NCBI GenBank assembly: GCA_050299435.1
Contig: JBNKVX010000107.1
Coordinates: 1-9,590 of the forward strand
DNA: 9,590 bases
Direction of reading: 5' to 3'
Source: 1162T-S-0a-05 sp050299435
GTDB taxonomy: Bacteria > Pseudomonadota > Gammaproteobacteria > Pseudomonadales > Cellvibrionaceae
Part shown: in pieces, positions 1 through 5,924 of the stretch
Layout: every line of letters begins with the position of its first letter
Position numbering within the stretch: the first letter of the stretch is position 1
Notes under the pieces: generated by a model
The model's database searches: none
Told to the model about the DNA's origin: nothing
Seen by the model: only the letters and a program-made list of their open reading frames with translations
Position numbers and translations under genes: made by a program

Positions 1-1554
1 GGGGAGCTGTTCAACCAACTAGCCTCTACCAAAGATACATTCTCTCACGACATTTTTAAGGCTGTTGGACCGTCAGTCAAAAAGGTGCTTGGCGGTATCA
101 TTTCACTGTTCATTCTGATCAGTGTCGCCATTTCCCTTGTTTCTGGAAATGCCGGGATGCTCAAAAAACTGTTCCCTACTTTGGCTTGCGCCGGGATAGC
201 CGTAATTATTTTACAAAACGGCATCTCATCAAGCCAGCCATATATCCTGCAGATAGGTGACGTAATTGAGCAATCGTCACTCAAGGCCGGGGCGTTAATC
301 GTATCCAAAACAAATGGTCATGTTCAGGCTCTGACGGAGAATTCCAATCACTACGACAAGAATGGTTCAACGGCCGAAAACGGATATGCCACCCTCGCCT
401 GCCAGATCGAATATCCAGGCTTCAAAGTATCGAAGATCATGATCAACATTGCCCAGGGCGATGGCGGCTTTGGGCTGGGGATGTTTTTAAGAGGTTTTCT
501 TTGCATTATCGCCATGCTGCCCTTCCTCTTTGTGATAGGTATTTTTGCAGCCTTCATGGTCGAAGCGATGTTTAAATATGTCGCCATAACAATCCTCGCC
601 CCCCTCCTTGTCGGACTTTACTGGCTAAAGCCTGCGCGAGCGGTGTCTTCTGCATCCTTACGGGTGCTTCTAGGCGCCTGGCTCACCATCATACTTGCTT
701 CAGGCGCCATGGGGTTTACCCTTCAGGGTATCGACAAATTCTCAAATAAAATGAATGATCTTCTTGCTGGAGTGCAGGCACTTTCCAACCCTTACAATGC
801 AAAAAGATACTATTTCTATAGTAAGAACAAAACCAAATTTGAGAATCCTAATTTTTCTGTATTCGGCACAGAAATGCCGTGGATCTATATCAACGGCAAC
901 GATCCTGACCTGCAGCCGCCATTAACAAGCGCTGTTTGTGAAGAACAGGAAAGGCTGGTCAAGCTAGGAAGCTGGATTGTGCTTGATCCTAATTTTCTGA
1001 TCATGCCGGTGATCGGGCTTATTTCAATCCTACTGCACATGCAATCAAAGTCCCTGGCCTCAAATCTATCCGGCGCGAATGACGGTGCGGGTCCGGCCGC
1101 GGCCGTCGTCATGGGGGCTAAAATGCTCGCCGGTGGTGCTGCTGCATGGGCGTTTAAGATAGCTGGTGGTGCAAACACCGCAGCCTTTGGTGCAGGCGGT
1201 GCCCGAAGTTCGATATCAGACATGATTACCGGTCGCAGCAACATAGATTCATCGGCAAGCGGCGCTCAACAATTTGGGCAAGCCTTACATCAGAGAGGTG
1301 TCGCTGGAGGACTGATGCAAGCTGGACGATCCTTCGGCCTGCAGCCCGCTCCAAAAGCTCCCGATAAAGGATCAGAACCGTTAGCCGGCGTTGGTGCAGG
1401 ACAATATTCAACAGGCGGCGGAGGTGGCTCCGGCACGGGAGGCGGAGGTGCTTTTAGCAACCCTCAGGAAAGACAGGCCTTTGCTAAAGATATAGCCTCC
1501 GCATTTGCGCAGATGAATGGTGGTGGTTTCGGTGGAAGAACCCGGGACGGATAA
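1..1554 (+). CDS. VirB6/TrbL-like type IV secretion channel protein (5' partial)
   Basis: The reading frame is open from the first base, so the gene starts upstream; 517 residues are visible. It encodes a polytopic membrane protein with hydrophobic segments at about residues 29-49, 58-76, 163-192, 194-210, 223-242 and 331-346. A soluble, cysteine-containing loop lies between the second and third. The central block (ITILAPLLVGLYWLKPAR followed by a LLGAWLTIILASGAMGFTL helix) resembles the conserved core of VirB6/TrbL proteins, which form part of the inner-membrane channel of conjugative type IV secretion systems. The C-terminal 150 or so residues are Ala/Gly-rich with a poly-glycine stretch near residue 470, as in many TrbL/VirB6 tails. 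It ends just before a strong terminator, so it is probably the last gene of a transfer operon. Family assignment is by pattern and topology. A DotA/TraY-type or other T4SS membrane component is the main alternative. Confidence 0.7.
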   Translation, partial: GELFNQLASTKDTFSHDIFKAVGPSVKKVLGGIISLFILISVAISLVSGNAGMLKKLFPTLACAGIAVIILQNGISSSQPYILQIGDVIEQSSLKAGALIVSKTNGHVQALTENSNHYDKNGSTAENGYATLACQIEYPGFKVSKIMINIAQGDGGFGLGMFLRGFLCIIAMLPFLFVIGIFAAFMVEAMFKYVAITILAPLLVGLYWLKPARAVSSASLRVLLGAWLTIILASGAMGFTLQGIDKFSNKMNDLLAGVQALSNPYNAKRYYFYSKNKTKFENPNFSVFGTEMPWIYINGNDPDLQPPLTSAVCEEQERLVKLGSWIVLDPNFLIMPVIGLISILLHMQSKSLASNLSGANDGAGPAAAVVMGAKMLAGGAAAWAFKIAGGANTAAFGAGGARSSISDMITGRSNIDSSASGAQQFGQALHQRGVAGGLMQAGRSFGLQPAPKAPDKGSEPLAGVGAGQYSTGGGGGSGTGGGGAFSNPQERQAFAKDIASAFAQMNGGGFGGRTRDG

Positions 1555-1560
1555 TGTTCT

Positions 1561-1599
1561 AAAGGCGCTATCCATCATTCGTCGGATAGCGCCTTTTTT
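1561..1599. terminator. Bidirectional intrinsic terminator
   Basis: A perfect 10-bp stem (GGCGCTATCC at 1564-1573, GGATAGCGCC at 1584-1593) encloses a 10-nt loop. It is followed by six T on the plus strand and preceded by three A, so a shorter U tract also follows on the minus strand. It lies 9 bp after the VirB6-like stop and between two convergent genes, which fits termination of both. Confidence 0.9.
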
Positions 1600-1641
1600 G
1601 CTTCCTCAATAGAAGCAAATCCCCCCGTCTATGGACAGGGG
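1600..1641. other. Two small hairpins between convergent genes
   Basis: GCTTC (1600-1604) pairs with GAAGC (1612-1616). C-rich 1622-1629 pairs with 1634-1641 (CCCC/GGGG and GTC/GAC around one C-A mismatch, TATG loop). Neither is followed by a U tract on either strand, so they are not convincing terminators alone. They may block 3' exonucleases or simply fill the gap. Confidence 0.35.
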
Positions 1642-1672
1642 AGCATCGGTAACGAGAGCTCATTCAAACAGC

Positions 1673-2218
1673 TCACGAAGATAGCGAATTTGCCGGAACG
1701 GGTTCCCATTTGATCTCAACCTCAAGATTGGTCATTGCTTTTGGACGCGTGTCAAAAAGCAATGAGATCGGAAACCCCTCATCAAGTTGATTTGCATCGA
1801 CAACATAGGCTGGGACGTTCTCTTCTGTGCGTGCAACTGGTTCAGCTTTCAGTTTCCAGGGAAATAAGTCATACTGCAAAAAGCGGACTCTCCACGATTT
1901 ATCAGGAAACGGTGGTTGAACTGTAATCATATAGCGATCTTCTTTTCGCCCGTTGGCTGAGATTGAAAAATTCAAAACCACCTTAGCAGGGTAGTCTTCT
2001 TTAAATGCTTTCTGCATTTCCTCTTTGTTAAAATCTATTGAGAAATCACACTTGCGTGTTGCTTGTTGCGCTCGAAAATCGCATTGAAAATCGCGGCTCG
2101 CGGTTTGACCGTTATCAAATTTAATTTCCGCAGTGCCTTTATAGGCCTCTGGTGCGGAATCCCACCAGCAACCGGCCAACGGCATCAGACAGATCAACGT
2201 GGCAATTAATTTTTTCAT
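1673..2218 (-). CDS. Predicted lipoprotein of unknown function
   Basis: The 181-residue product begins with a short lipoprotein signal: MKK, a hydrophobic stretch, then the lipobox LAGC with Cys17 as the predicted acylated residue, followed by WWDS. An in-frame ATG 39 bases further upstream exists. The start at 2218 is preferred because AAAGGG lies about 8 bases before it and because it places the signal peptide at the N-terminus. The mature part has a cysteine pair (Cys46, Cys57) that could form a disulfide in the periplasm, and alternating beta-like hydrophobic patterns; no family is recognised. It is convergent with the VirB6-like gene and follows rha by 118 bp on the same strand. Small lipoproteins near transfer genes include VirB7-type components and entry-exclusion proteins, but this one is longer than either and no motif supports the link. 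Confidence 0.8.
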   Translation of the reverse strand: MKKLIATLICLMPLAGCWWDSAPEAYKGTAEIKFDNGQTASRDFQCDFRAQQATRKCDFSIDFNKEEMQKAFKEDYPAKVVLNFSISANGRKEDRYMITVQPPFPDKSWRVRFLQYDLFPWKLKAEPVARTEENVPAYVVDANQLDEGFPISLLFDTRPKAMTNLEVEIKWEPVPANSLSS

Positions 2219-2285
2219 TTCTATCCCTTTCAATGGCCGCTCATTTCCCCAAATCAACGTGCGGCAAATACATCTTTAAGCTGAT

Positions 2286-2317
2286 AAACCCATGATCTTT
2301 GATTAGCAAAGGGGTTT
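2286..2317. other. Hairpin between rha and the lipoprotein gene
   Basis: AAACCC (2286-2291) pairs with GGGTTT (2312-2317), and CTTTG (2297-2301) pairs with CAAAG (2307-2311), with a 5-nt bulge on one side and a 5-nt loop. It lies 20 bases past the rha stop, read on the minus strand. There is no good U tract, so it may be a weak terminator or an mRNA 3' stabiliser. Confidence 0.3.
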
Positions 2318-2336
2318 TAACATCTTTTGATGCGCT

Positions 2337-3104
2337 TCAGGCTATCGGAGCATCTACTTCAAAGGCAGCGACAAGCCGAAAGTCCGGATGCAAATAAACG
2401 GCAAGCTGCGATGCAATGATCCAGATACCGGCATATAACCTCATGACAGTGGGCAGCCGGGTTTCGGCCCAGTAACCCAGCACCACATATTCGTGGCGCA
2501 CGGCAAGTGCCTTGTCTGACCATTGAATGTGATGTGTCGGGAGATCTTCCCAGACGCCGAGCAGCCTGCCCTGCCCCGTCGAAACATCGTCTAATAATGA
2601 ATGAAGACTGATGTCGTGAGACATTGGACGCATAGCTTCCAACAGTTCCTGGCGCAAAGCTGGAAGCATTTCACGCATCATGTTCAGAGCCTCATCTCGA
2701 ATCTGAAGCTGTGTTGGGAGATTGGGGTTTTCGTTGCCGCCCGAAACCGGCCAAAACTGCTTAAGCAACTTCTGTTTCATTTCGTTGAACTGCGAAATGT
2801 AGGCTTCTTTGAACTTAGCTGCTTCTTTGCCGGTGAAGCCAAACGCCAAAAATCCAAAACCATCCTTGGTCATATCGAAAGCACGAGCTTCTTGCTTACC
2901 GCCCCTTCCATTTTCGTATTCAACGATTACCGACGCAAAATTGCGCAGGTAAAAATCTTCACTGCATTCCAGCTTGTCAATGGCACGCAAAACATCAGCG
3001 TGCCTCTTGCCGAAATACAAAGCTACATCACGGCTATTCGTTAAAATAACGCCATTCTTCTCAAAAACAGCAGGAGTGGACTTTGGTAACTGGGGTGTGT
3101 TCAT
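2337..3104 (-). CDS. rha: Rha-family phage regulatory protein
   Basis: The 255-residue product carries the Rha (pRha) domain at about residues 14-115. The hallmarks are ILTNSRDVALYFGKRHADVL near the start and, further on, DMTKDGFGFLAFGFTGKEAA followed by KFKEAYISQFNEMK. The family occurs in prophages and is named after a lambdoid gene whose expression interferes with lytic growth of phage in IHF-deficient hosts. The domain is thought to bind nucleic acid and is often found near antirepressors. Residues from about 130 to the end match nothing I recognise. The start at 3104 has AAGGAAAG 5 to 12 bases upstream. The leader in front of it carries a C4-like antisense RNA whose loop is complementary to this ribosome-binding site, so translation is probably controlled by RNA. 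No other phage structural or replication gene is visible. Confidence 0.88.
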   Translation of the reverse strand: MNTPQLPKSTPAVFEKNGVILTNSRDVALYFGKRHADVLRAIDKLECSEDFYLRNFASVIVEYENGRGGKQEARAFDMTKDGFGFLAFGFTGKEAAKFKEAYISQFNEMKQKLLKQFWPVSGGNENPNLPTQLQIRDEALNMMREMLPALRQELLEAMRPMSHDISLHSLLDDVSTGQGRLLGVWEDLPTHHIQWSDKALAVRHEYVVLGYWAETRLPTVMRLYAGIWIIASQLAVYLHPDFRLVAAFEVDAPIA

Positions 3105-3110
3105 AAGACT

Positions 3111-3119
3111 TTCCTTGGT
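3111..3119 (-). promoter_or_regulatory. rha Shine-Dalgarno region and antisense target b
   Basis: On the minus strand this reads ACCAAGGAA, overlapping the AAGGAAAG ribosome-binding sequence of rha. It is perfectly complementary over 9 nt to the loop segment TTCCTTGGT of the upstream cloverleaf RNA (minus strand of 3186-3194). Pairing would hide the Shine-Dalgarno sequence. Confidence 0.7.
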
Positions 3120-3136
3120 TCTGAATTAACCCTGAA

Positions 3137-3156
3137 CACCCCTCGCCAAAAGGGTG
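3137..3156 (-). promoter_or_regulatory. Hairpin presenting antisense target a
   Basis: Minus strand CACCC and GGGTG form a 5-bp stem whose loop contains TTGGCGA (3143-3149). This is complementary over 7 nt to TCGCCAA in the cloverleaf RNA (3173-3179), whose core CGCC is itself a hairpin loop. A kissing-loop contact is therefore possible. The element sits between the cloverleaf RNA and the rha ribosome-binding site. Confidence 0.6.
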
Positions 3157-3231
3157 GTCAGGCAACAATAGGTTGGCGAACCGGCACCAAGGAACCGGCA
3201 GACCAATAAAGGTCTCCCATTGCGCCTGACC
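3156..3231 (-). ncRNA. C4 / P4 CI-like antisense RNA in the rha leader
   Basis: On the minus strand an 8-bp closing stem (GGTCAGGC, 3156-3163 with GCCTGACC, 3224-3231) is extended by CAAT/ATTG. It encloses three small hairpins: AGACC/GGTCT (about 3200-3215), CCGG/CCGG with a 10-nt loop holding TTCCTTGGT (about 3181-3198), and GGTT/AACC with loop CGCC (3171-3182; the last two compete for a few bases). The two loops match, as complements, the rha Shine-Dalgarno region and a hairpin loop between it and this RNA. Known C4 RNA of phages P1/P7 and CI RNA of satellite P4 have this design: a small RNA processed from the leader of the transcript it regulates, pairing through two short segments with target sites. 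Family membership is inferred from architecture and complementarity. The 5' and 3' ends of the RNA are not known. Confidence 0.72.
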
Positions 3232-3236
3232 ATAAT

Positions 3237-3263
3237 AAAAACCGCGTCCAATAATGGCGCGGT
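3237..3263 (-). terminator. Intrinsic terminator in the rha leader, upstream of the antisense RNA
   Basis: On the minus strand ACCGCG-CCA pairs with TGG-CGCGGT around a TTAT loop with one bulged A, and is followed by TTTTTATT. It lies 5' of the antisense RNA and 3' of the duplicated target site, where a regulated premature terminator would be expected in a P4-like immunity leader. Confidence 0.75.
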
Positions 3264-3273
3264 ATCAAGCGCC
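3256..3273 (-). promoter_or_regulatory. Candidate antiterminator hairpin
   Basis: GGCGC (3269-3273 read on the minus strand) can pair with GCGCC (3256-3260) around an 8-nt loop. This pairing uses part of the left arm of the terminator at 3237-3263 and two bases of target b' at 3272-3278. The two folds are mutually exclusive, so antisense binding at the target could favour termination. It is only 5 bp and the switching is inferred. Confidence 0.4.
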
Positions 3274-3300
3274 TTGGTATATTCAGGTCGCCAAACCTGA
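3272..3300 (-). promoter_or_regulatory. Upstream copy of the antisense target (P4 seqA-like)
   Basis: The minus strand holds a second, shorter version of both targets in the same order: TTGGCGA (3288-3294) and ACCAAGG (3272-3278). The first is displayed in the loop of a 6-bp hairpin, TCAGGT (3295-3300) with ACCTGA (3283-3288). In phage P4 the CI RNA can pair with a sequence before it (seqA) and after it (seqC). This arrangement matches that layout. Confidence 0.55.
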
Positions 3301-3339
3301 TCAGCGATTTTGCGCTAATACAGTTAGCTTAAGGCGATG

Positions 3340-3369
3340 CAGGCGGTTTGGTCAAATTAAAACTGCCTG
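3340..3369. repeat. Imperfect inverted repeat upstream of the rha leader
   Basis: CAGGCGGTTT (3340-3349) pairs with AAACTGCCTG (3360-3369) with one G-T pair and a 10-nt spacer. It lies 5' of the regulatory leader on the minus strand and could be an operator for the rha promoter. No good promoter hexamers are evident. Confidence 0.35.
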
Positions 3370-3427
3370 GCCGCCGTGTTGACGCTCGATCTTTTCTCGA
3401 CAATCAACAAAACTTCTTTCGATGACA

Positions 3428-3452
3428 AGGACAACCGTTAAATATTTGTCCT
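3428..3452. repeat. Inverted repeat in the divergent intergenic region
   Basis: AGGACAA (3428-3434) is inverted as TTGTCCT (3446-3452) with an 11-nt A/T-rich spacer. The geometry is that of a repressor operator. It lies between the divergent rha leader and the gene cluster at 3620-4933. No binding protein can be named. Confidence 0.3.
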
Positions 3453-3619
3453 GGTGCCGATAAATAGCTGGTCAATATTTCCATGCCCGGGTTAATTAAC
3501 TGACTGGATGCAGCCATGGCAAAAAGCCGATTTCTCATTCATATTATGCTAGCTTTTTCCTGGCGAAGGAGCTTCAACAATTCGTCAAACTTGCGGGCGT
3601 AATCATACCTGAGTTCCAC

Positions 3620-4075
3620 TTGGAACTGCACAATGGTCGCGAGCTCGCAGTCAAGCTACCGTTCCCCAATAAGCGGTACCTGTTACCTTGTATGCGATCA
3701 TCACGAATAGCGACTGAAGGCTTCATTATTGCAGTGCCAGAGTGCCCGGCAAAATATACCGTCATCACGAAGTGGGATTTAGCAGGAGTTCAAATGGTGG
3801 CTCACATTGTGCGCCATGAAATGCTTGATCGTGACTTGGGCGCAGCGAGTGACAATATGGCGTATTCATCAATTCAGGCGCAAAGCCTCAAGCTGAATGA
3901 ACAACTCGAGCTCTCCAACACGGTCTCTACAGTTCAGATACCCACAATAGCGCAGGAACAACTGCACGCACATCATCAGACCAACAACCGGTTTCCTGAT
4001 CCTGCGCTTGCCATCAAATGTATGCCAGATCAGTGTTCAGATGTTGAGGCAATTGAAGGACAGACATCGTCATGA
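3620..4075 (+). CDS. Hypothetical protein, 5' end unresolved
   Basis: A 151-residue product from a TTG start; no family is recognised. The sequence shows no signal peptide or membrane segment, two HHQT-like histidines and a polar, Gln/Thr/Ala-rich second half, so a soluble protein is likely. The start is doubtful. There is no ribosome-binding site before 3620, and the frame stays open back to 3500 with coding-like sequence just upstream (LAKELQQFVKLAGVIIPEFH). An ATG at 3516 in another frame gives MAKSRFLIHIMLAF and would join this frame by a one-base shift in a T-run near 3554-3558. The gene may therefore have a frameshifted 5' end. It ends in an ATGA overlap with the next gene, suggesting translational coupling in a three-gene operon. 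Confidence 0.6.
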   Translation: MELHNGRELAVKLPFPNKRYLLPCMRSSRIATEGFIIAVPECPAKYTVITKWDLAGVQMVAHIVRHEMLDRDLGAASDNMAYSSIQAQSLKLNEQLELSNTVSTVQIPTIAQEQLHAHHQTNNRFPDPALAIKCMPDQCSDVEAIEGQTSS

Positions 4076-4233
4076 CAGCCAATACACCCGTATCCCTTGT
4101 TAACGTTCTCCTGGGCGCCATCATCATTTTAGCTTGCATAGGTATCAGCATAATTTTGATGTCAACGAAACGCCGTGCCTGTAGAGAAAAAGATGAAACA
4201 TTTACCGCTCGTCCCTCCAGTCGGCTCTACTGA
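4072..4233 (+). CDS. Small single-pass membrane protein (53 aa)
   Basis: The start codon overlaps the stop of the previous gene (ATGA at 4072-4075), and AAGGA lies 11 bases upstream, both pointing to coupled translation. The 53-residue product has a short polar N-terminus, one strong hydrophobic helix at about residues 8-30 (LVNVLLGAIIILACIGISII), then a basic segment (KRRACREK). The positive-inside rule puts the C-terminus in the cytoplasm. It overlaps the following gene in a different frame by 41-59 bases. Function is unknown. The size and topology recall holin-like or small accessory membrane peptides, but no lysis or toxin motif is present. Confidence 0.55.
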   Translation: MTANTPVSLVNVLLGAIIILACIGISIILMSTKRRACREKDETFTARPSSRLY

Positions 4234-4933
4234 ACTCACTGCTCTCGAAACTGCGACATTCTGGGCAACACTGTTTGCCGTATTAGTCATTGTTGTTCTA
4301 ATCATCAGGCTGGCCACGTTTTTGGTTGATAAGGCCCTTGACTATATTTCCACCAAATTTGGCTTAACGCCCAGAGATCAGGCAGAAAAAAATAAGGAAA
4401 TCGCACGTCTGAACTTCGCCCTGCAAATTCGAAAAACCCTGCCGGCGGCCCCACGAAGGATTTCAACCAATTCGCGGGACCTGATATGGGAAATCGAGCT
4501 GGCAGAAGACAAAACTGCCTATATGCAGTTTGAAGAAGGCGTTTCCAGCTGCCAGCACATCGTCTATATCGATACCGAGAAATTTTACTATCACTGGCTG
4601 CAATCAACGGACGGCTTCCACAAATGTCCAGTCCGCACAAAAATGCCCCTCGATCGGAAATATGCCGGCGCTGAAACAGTTTTCTCTCACGGCCGTGAAA
4701 ATCCGGTACTCCTCGCCGATCCGGTCATTAATTTTACAGGCAACGAATTTTCCATTTCTTTCAGTAATGGAATAACCCGCACAATGTGGCTTATTGCAAA
4801 CGGCGCTAAATCATTCCCAATTCAAGTGAGCGAATTCACCCAAGCCGAATTGTTTCACGGTCTCATGGGCGTTGGGCACGCACCGGTCTTTCCACTGGAA
4901 CCTGAAGCAGCACCGGCGTTAGACACTGAATAA
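4175..4933 (+). CDS. Single-pass membrane protein of unknown function
   Basis: A 252-residue product from the GTG at 4175; an ATG at 4193 gives a form six residues shorter. Neither has a clear ribosome-binding site, so coupling to the overlapping small gene is likely. Residues 27-50 form one strong transmembrane helix, followed by a charged, helical stretch (about 52-90, DKALDYIS to NKEIARLNF). A globular domain of roughly 100-235 follows, with two cysteines (126, 151) and aromatic-rich strands. The C-terminus is Pro/Ala-rich. I recognise no family. Third of three overlapping genes on the same strand after a soluble and a small membrane protein, it probably works in a membrane complex with them; this is inference from arrangement only. 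Confidence 0.75.
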   Translation: MPVEKKMKHLPLVPPVGSTELTALETATFWATLFAVLVIVVLIIRLATFLVDKALDYISTKFGLTPRDQAEKNKEIARLNFALQIRKTLPAAPRRISTNSRDLIWEIELAEDKTAYMQFEEGVSSCQHIVYIDTEKFYYHWLQSTDGFHKCPVRTKMPLDRKYAGAETVFSHGRENPVLLADPVINFTGNEFSISFSNGITRTMWLIANGAKSFPIQVSEFTQAELFHGLMGVGHAPVFPLEPEAAPALDTE

Positions 4934-5467
4934 TCAAGAAATTGCCAAACCTAGTAAGAGTAAGCAATCTGAGATAAATTAACAGATTAAACATCAATAA
5001 AAGTGTCACACGACACCTCATTGACGCTCAATAGCCAAGAGCGTATCTATAGAAGAAAAGGCTCACATTAGGGCTCCAATCCTCACTGCAGGATGCTTGT
5101 TCCGGCAACCATCTCAGTAGGCAAGGTGAGGCTGTATGCCCGGCAGGTTTTTGAGCCAACCTGTCTCTTTCGAACCAACTCCATGTTGGCTCCGGAAGGT
5201 ACTTGGATGTTTTTCTTCAAGAAGGAAACGCTACGTTGGGTTCTCAAACTCTTAATCTGGCTCCTTAAAGAGGGGTTTTGAGCGCGAACCCTTCGTGGTA
5301 AAAGTGGAATCCGGCCTCCTATAGAGGAGGTCGGATTCTACCCAAAGCTCCTAAATCACCACAATCAGCACCTCCTCGGCAAAACCGTTAGGAGAGCAAC
5401 TGTCTGGTCCTCACGAGAAAACTTCCCAAAGTGAAGACCGTGTTTGGATGGTCCTGGGCAGATCGTG
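4934..5467. other. Intergenic stretch without a convincing gene
   Basis: No reading frame here has a plausible start, ribosome-binding site and protein-like composition; the longest (5093-5281, plus) looks random. Visible structure consists of small hairpins GTGTC/GACAC (5003-5016) and CGCTC/GAGCG (5025-5043), an inverted repeat GAGCCAAC/GTTGGCTC (5153-5160, 5185-5192) and the long hairpin at 5304-5341 listed separately. The stretch ends exactly at the IS66 remnant and may be debris from earlier insertions. Confidence 0.5.
5304..5341. repeat. Long 17-bp hairpin
   Basis: Bases 5304-5320 pair with 5325-5341 around a 4-nt loop (ATAG), with all 17 positions paired if G-T wobbles are counted. No U tract follows on either strand. 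It could be a terminator-like or REP-type palindrome, or the end of a degraded mobile element; the sequence alone does not decide. Confidence 0.6.
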
Positions 5468-5492
5468 GTAAGCGTCACGTCACAGCTACCTT
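5468..5492 (+). repeat. IS66 remnant terminal inverted repeat (transposase 3' end)
   Basis: Begins GTAAGCGTCACGTCACAG. It matches the reverse complement of 5900-5924 at 20 of 25 positions. The transposase stop codon lies inside it. Confidence 0.85.
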
Positions 5493-5791
5493 GACAGAAG
5501 AACCTTTTCAGTTTCCAGGAGGCGATCAATCTTTGAGGTCGATTTTCCAGGAAGCAGGTCGTCAATTCGATTGATCGGATGATCGGCAATACGGTCAAGG
5601 ACGACAACTAGATATTTTCGCAGATCAAGCTCCTGCATCTTTACCGTCTCGATCAGGCTGCAAATGGCCGCGGGTCGCTCTCCGCCAGCATCAGAACCAG
5701 CAAACATCTAATTGCGGCGTCCCATGGTCAACGGTCGTATCGCCCGTTCAGCGGCATTGTTACTAATCTCGCATCTGCCGTCATAAACATA
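5486..5791 (-). pseudogene. IS66 transposase (TnpC) C-terminal fragment with amber stop
   Basis: The minus strand encodes the highly conserved C-terminal part of IS66 transposases: DGRCEISNNAAERAIRPL, then TMGRRN, an in-frame TAG at 5708-5710, then MFAGSDAGGERPAA and IADHPINRIDDLLP. Intact family members have Trp or Tyr at the position of the TAG, so a TGG-to-TAG change is the simplest explanation. Upstream of the DGR motif the similarity stops, marking the deletion junction near 5791. The last catalytic Glu of the DDE triad would lie in the NNAAERA block, which is kept, but the two Asp residues are lost with the deleted part. The fragment is not functional. Confidence 0.9.
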
Positions 5792-5899
5792 GCAAATCAA
5801 AACCATAACTACATATGTCGAGCAAGTCCCGATTTCCTGAGCTGTTCGGATACACCGCTCCCTCTTGCTCCTAAAATCCGGCCTTTCGCTCTCTCCCGG

Positions 5900-5924
5900 A
5901 AGGTAGCAGTGACTGTAAGCTTAC
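5900..5924 (-). repeat. IS66 remnant terminal inverted repeat (transposase 5' end)
   Basis: Read on the minus strand it begins GTAAGCTTACAGTCACTG and matches the other end at 20 of 25 positions. The plus-strand bases 5909-5914 may serve as an outward -35 element for the next gene. Confidence 0.85.

Larger units (their letters stand above)
5468..5924 (-). mobile_element. Internally deleted IS66-family insertion sequence
   Basis: The 457-bp segment is bounded by inverted repeats beginning GTAAGC, as typical for IS66-family ends, and contains the C-terminal coding part of an IS66 transposase on the minus strand. Full IS66 elements are about 2.5 kb with three genes, so most of the interior, including tnpA and tnpB, is missing. 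The 8 bases outside each end (AGATCGTG and ATTCAAAA) are not a duplicated target, so the element or its flanks have rearranged since insertion. It cannot transpose on its own but could be moved in trans by a related transposase if the ends still bind it. Confidence 0.85.

Noticed and set aside
2601..3044. 147-codon plus-strand frame opposite rha
   Set aside because: Fully antisense to the well-supported Rha gene, with no start signal or recognisable protein.
3326..3355. Promoter for the rha leader: TTGACC on the minus strand with TAAGCT 18 bases on
   Set aside because: The -10 matches only three of six positions and the -35 lies partly in an inverted repeat; too weak to list as a feature.
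3620..4933. Phage lysis cassette (endolysin, holin, spanin)
   Set aside because: The small membrane protein is holin-sized, but there is no endolysin motif in the neighbours and the third protein is not a spanin pair.
5093..5281. Plus-strand open frame of 62 codons
   Set aside because: No ribosome-binding site, odd composition with many Phe/Leu/Lys, overlaps an inverted repeat, and no family resemblance.
5365..5607. Minus-strand open frame of 80 codons across the IS66 end
   Set aside because: It overlaps the real transposase frame and crosses the terminal repeat; the protein shows no transposase motif.
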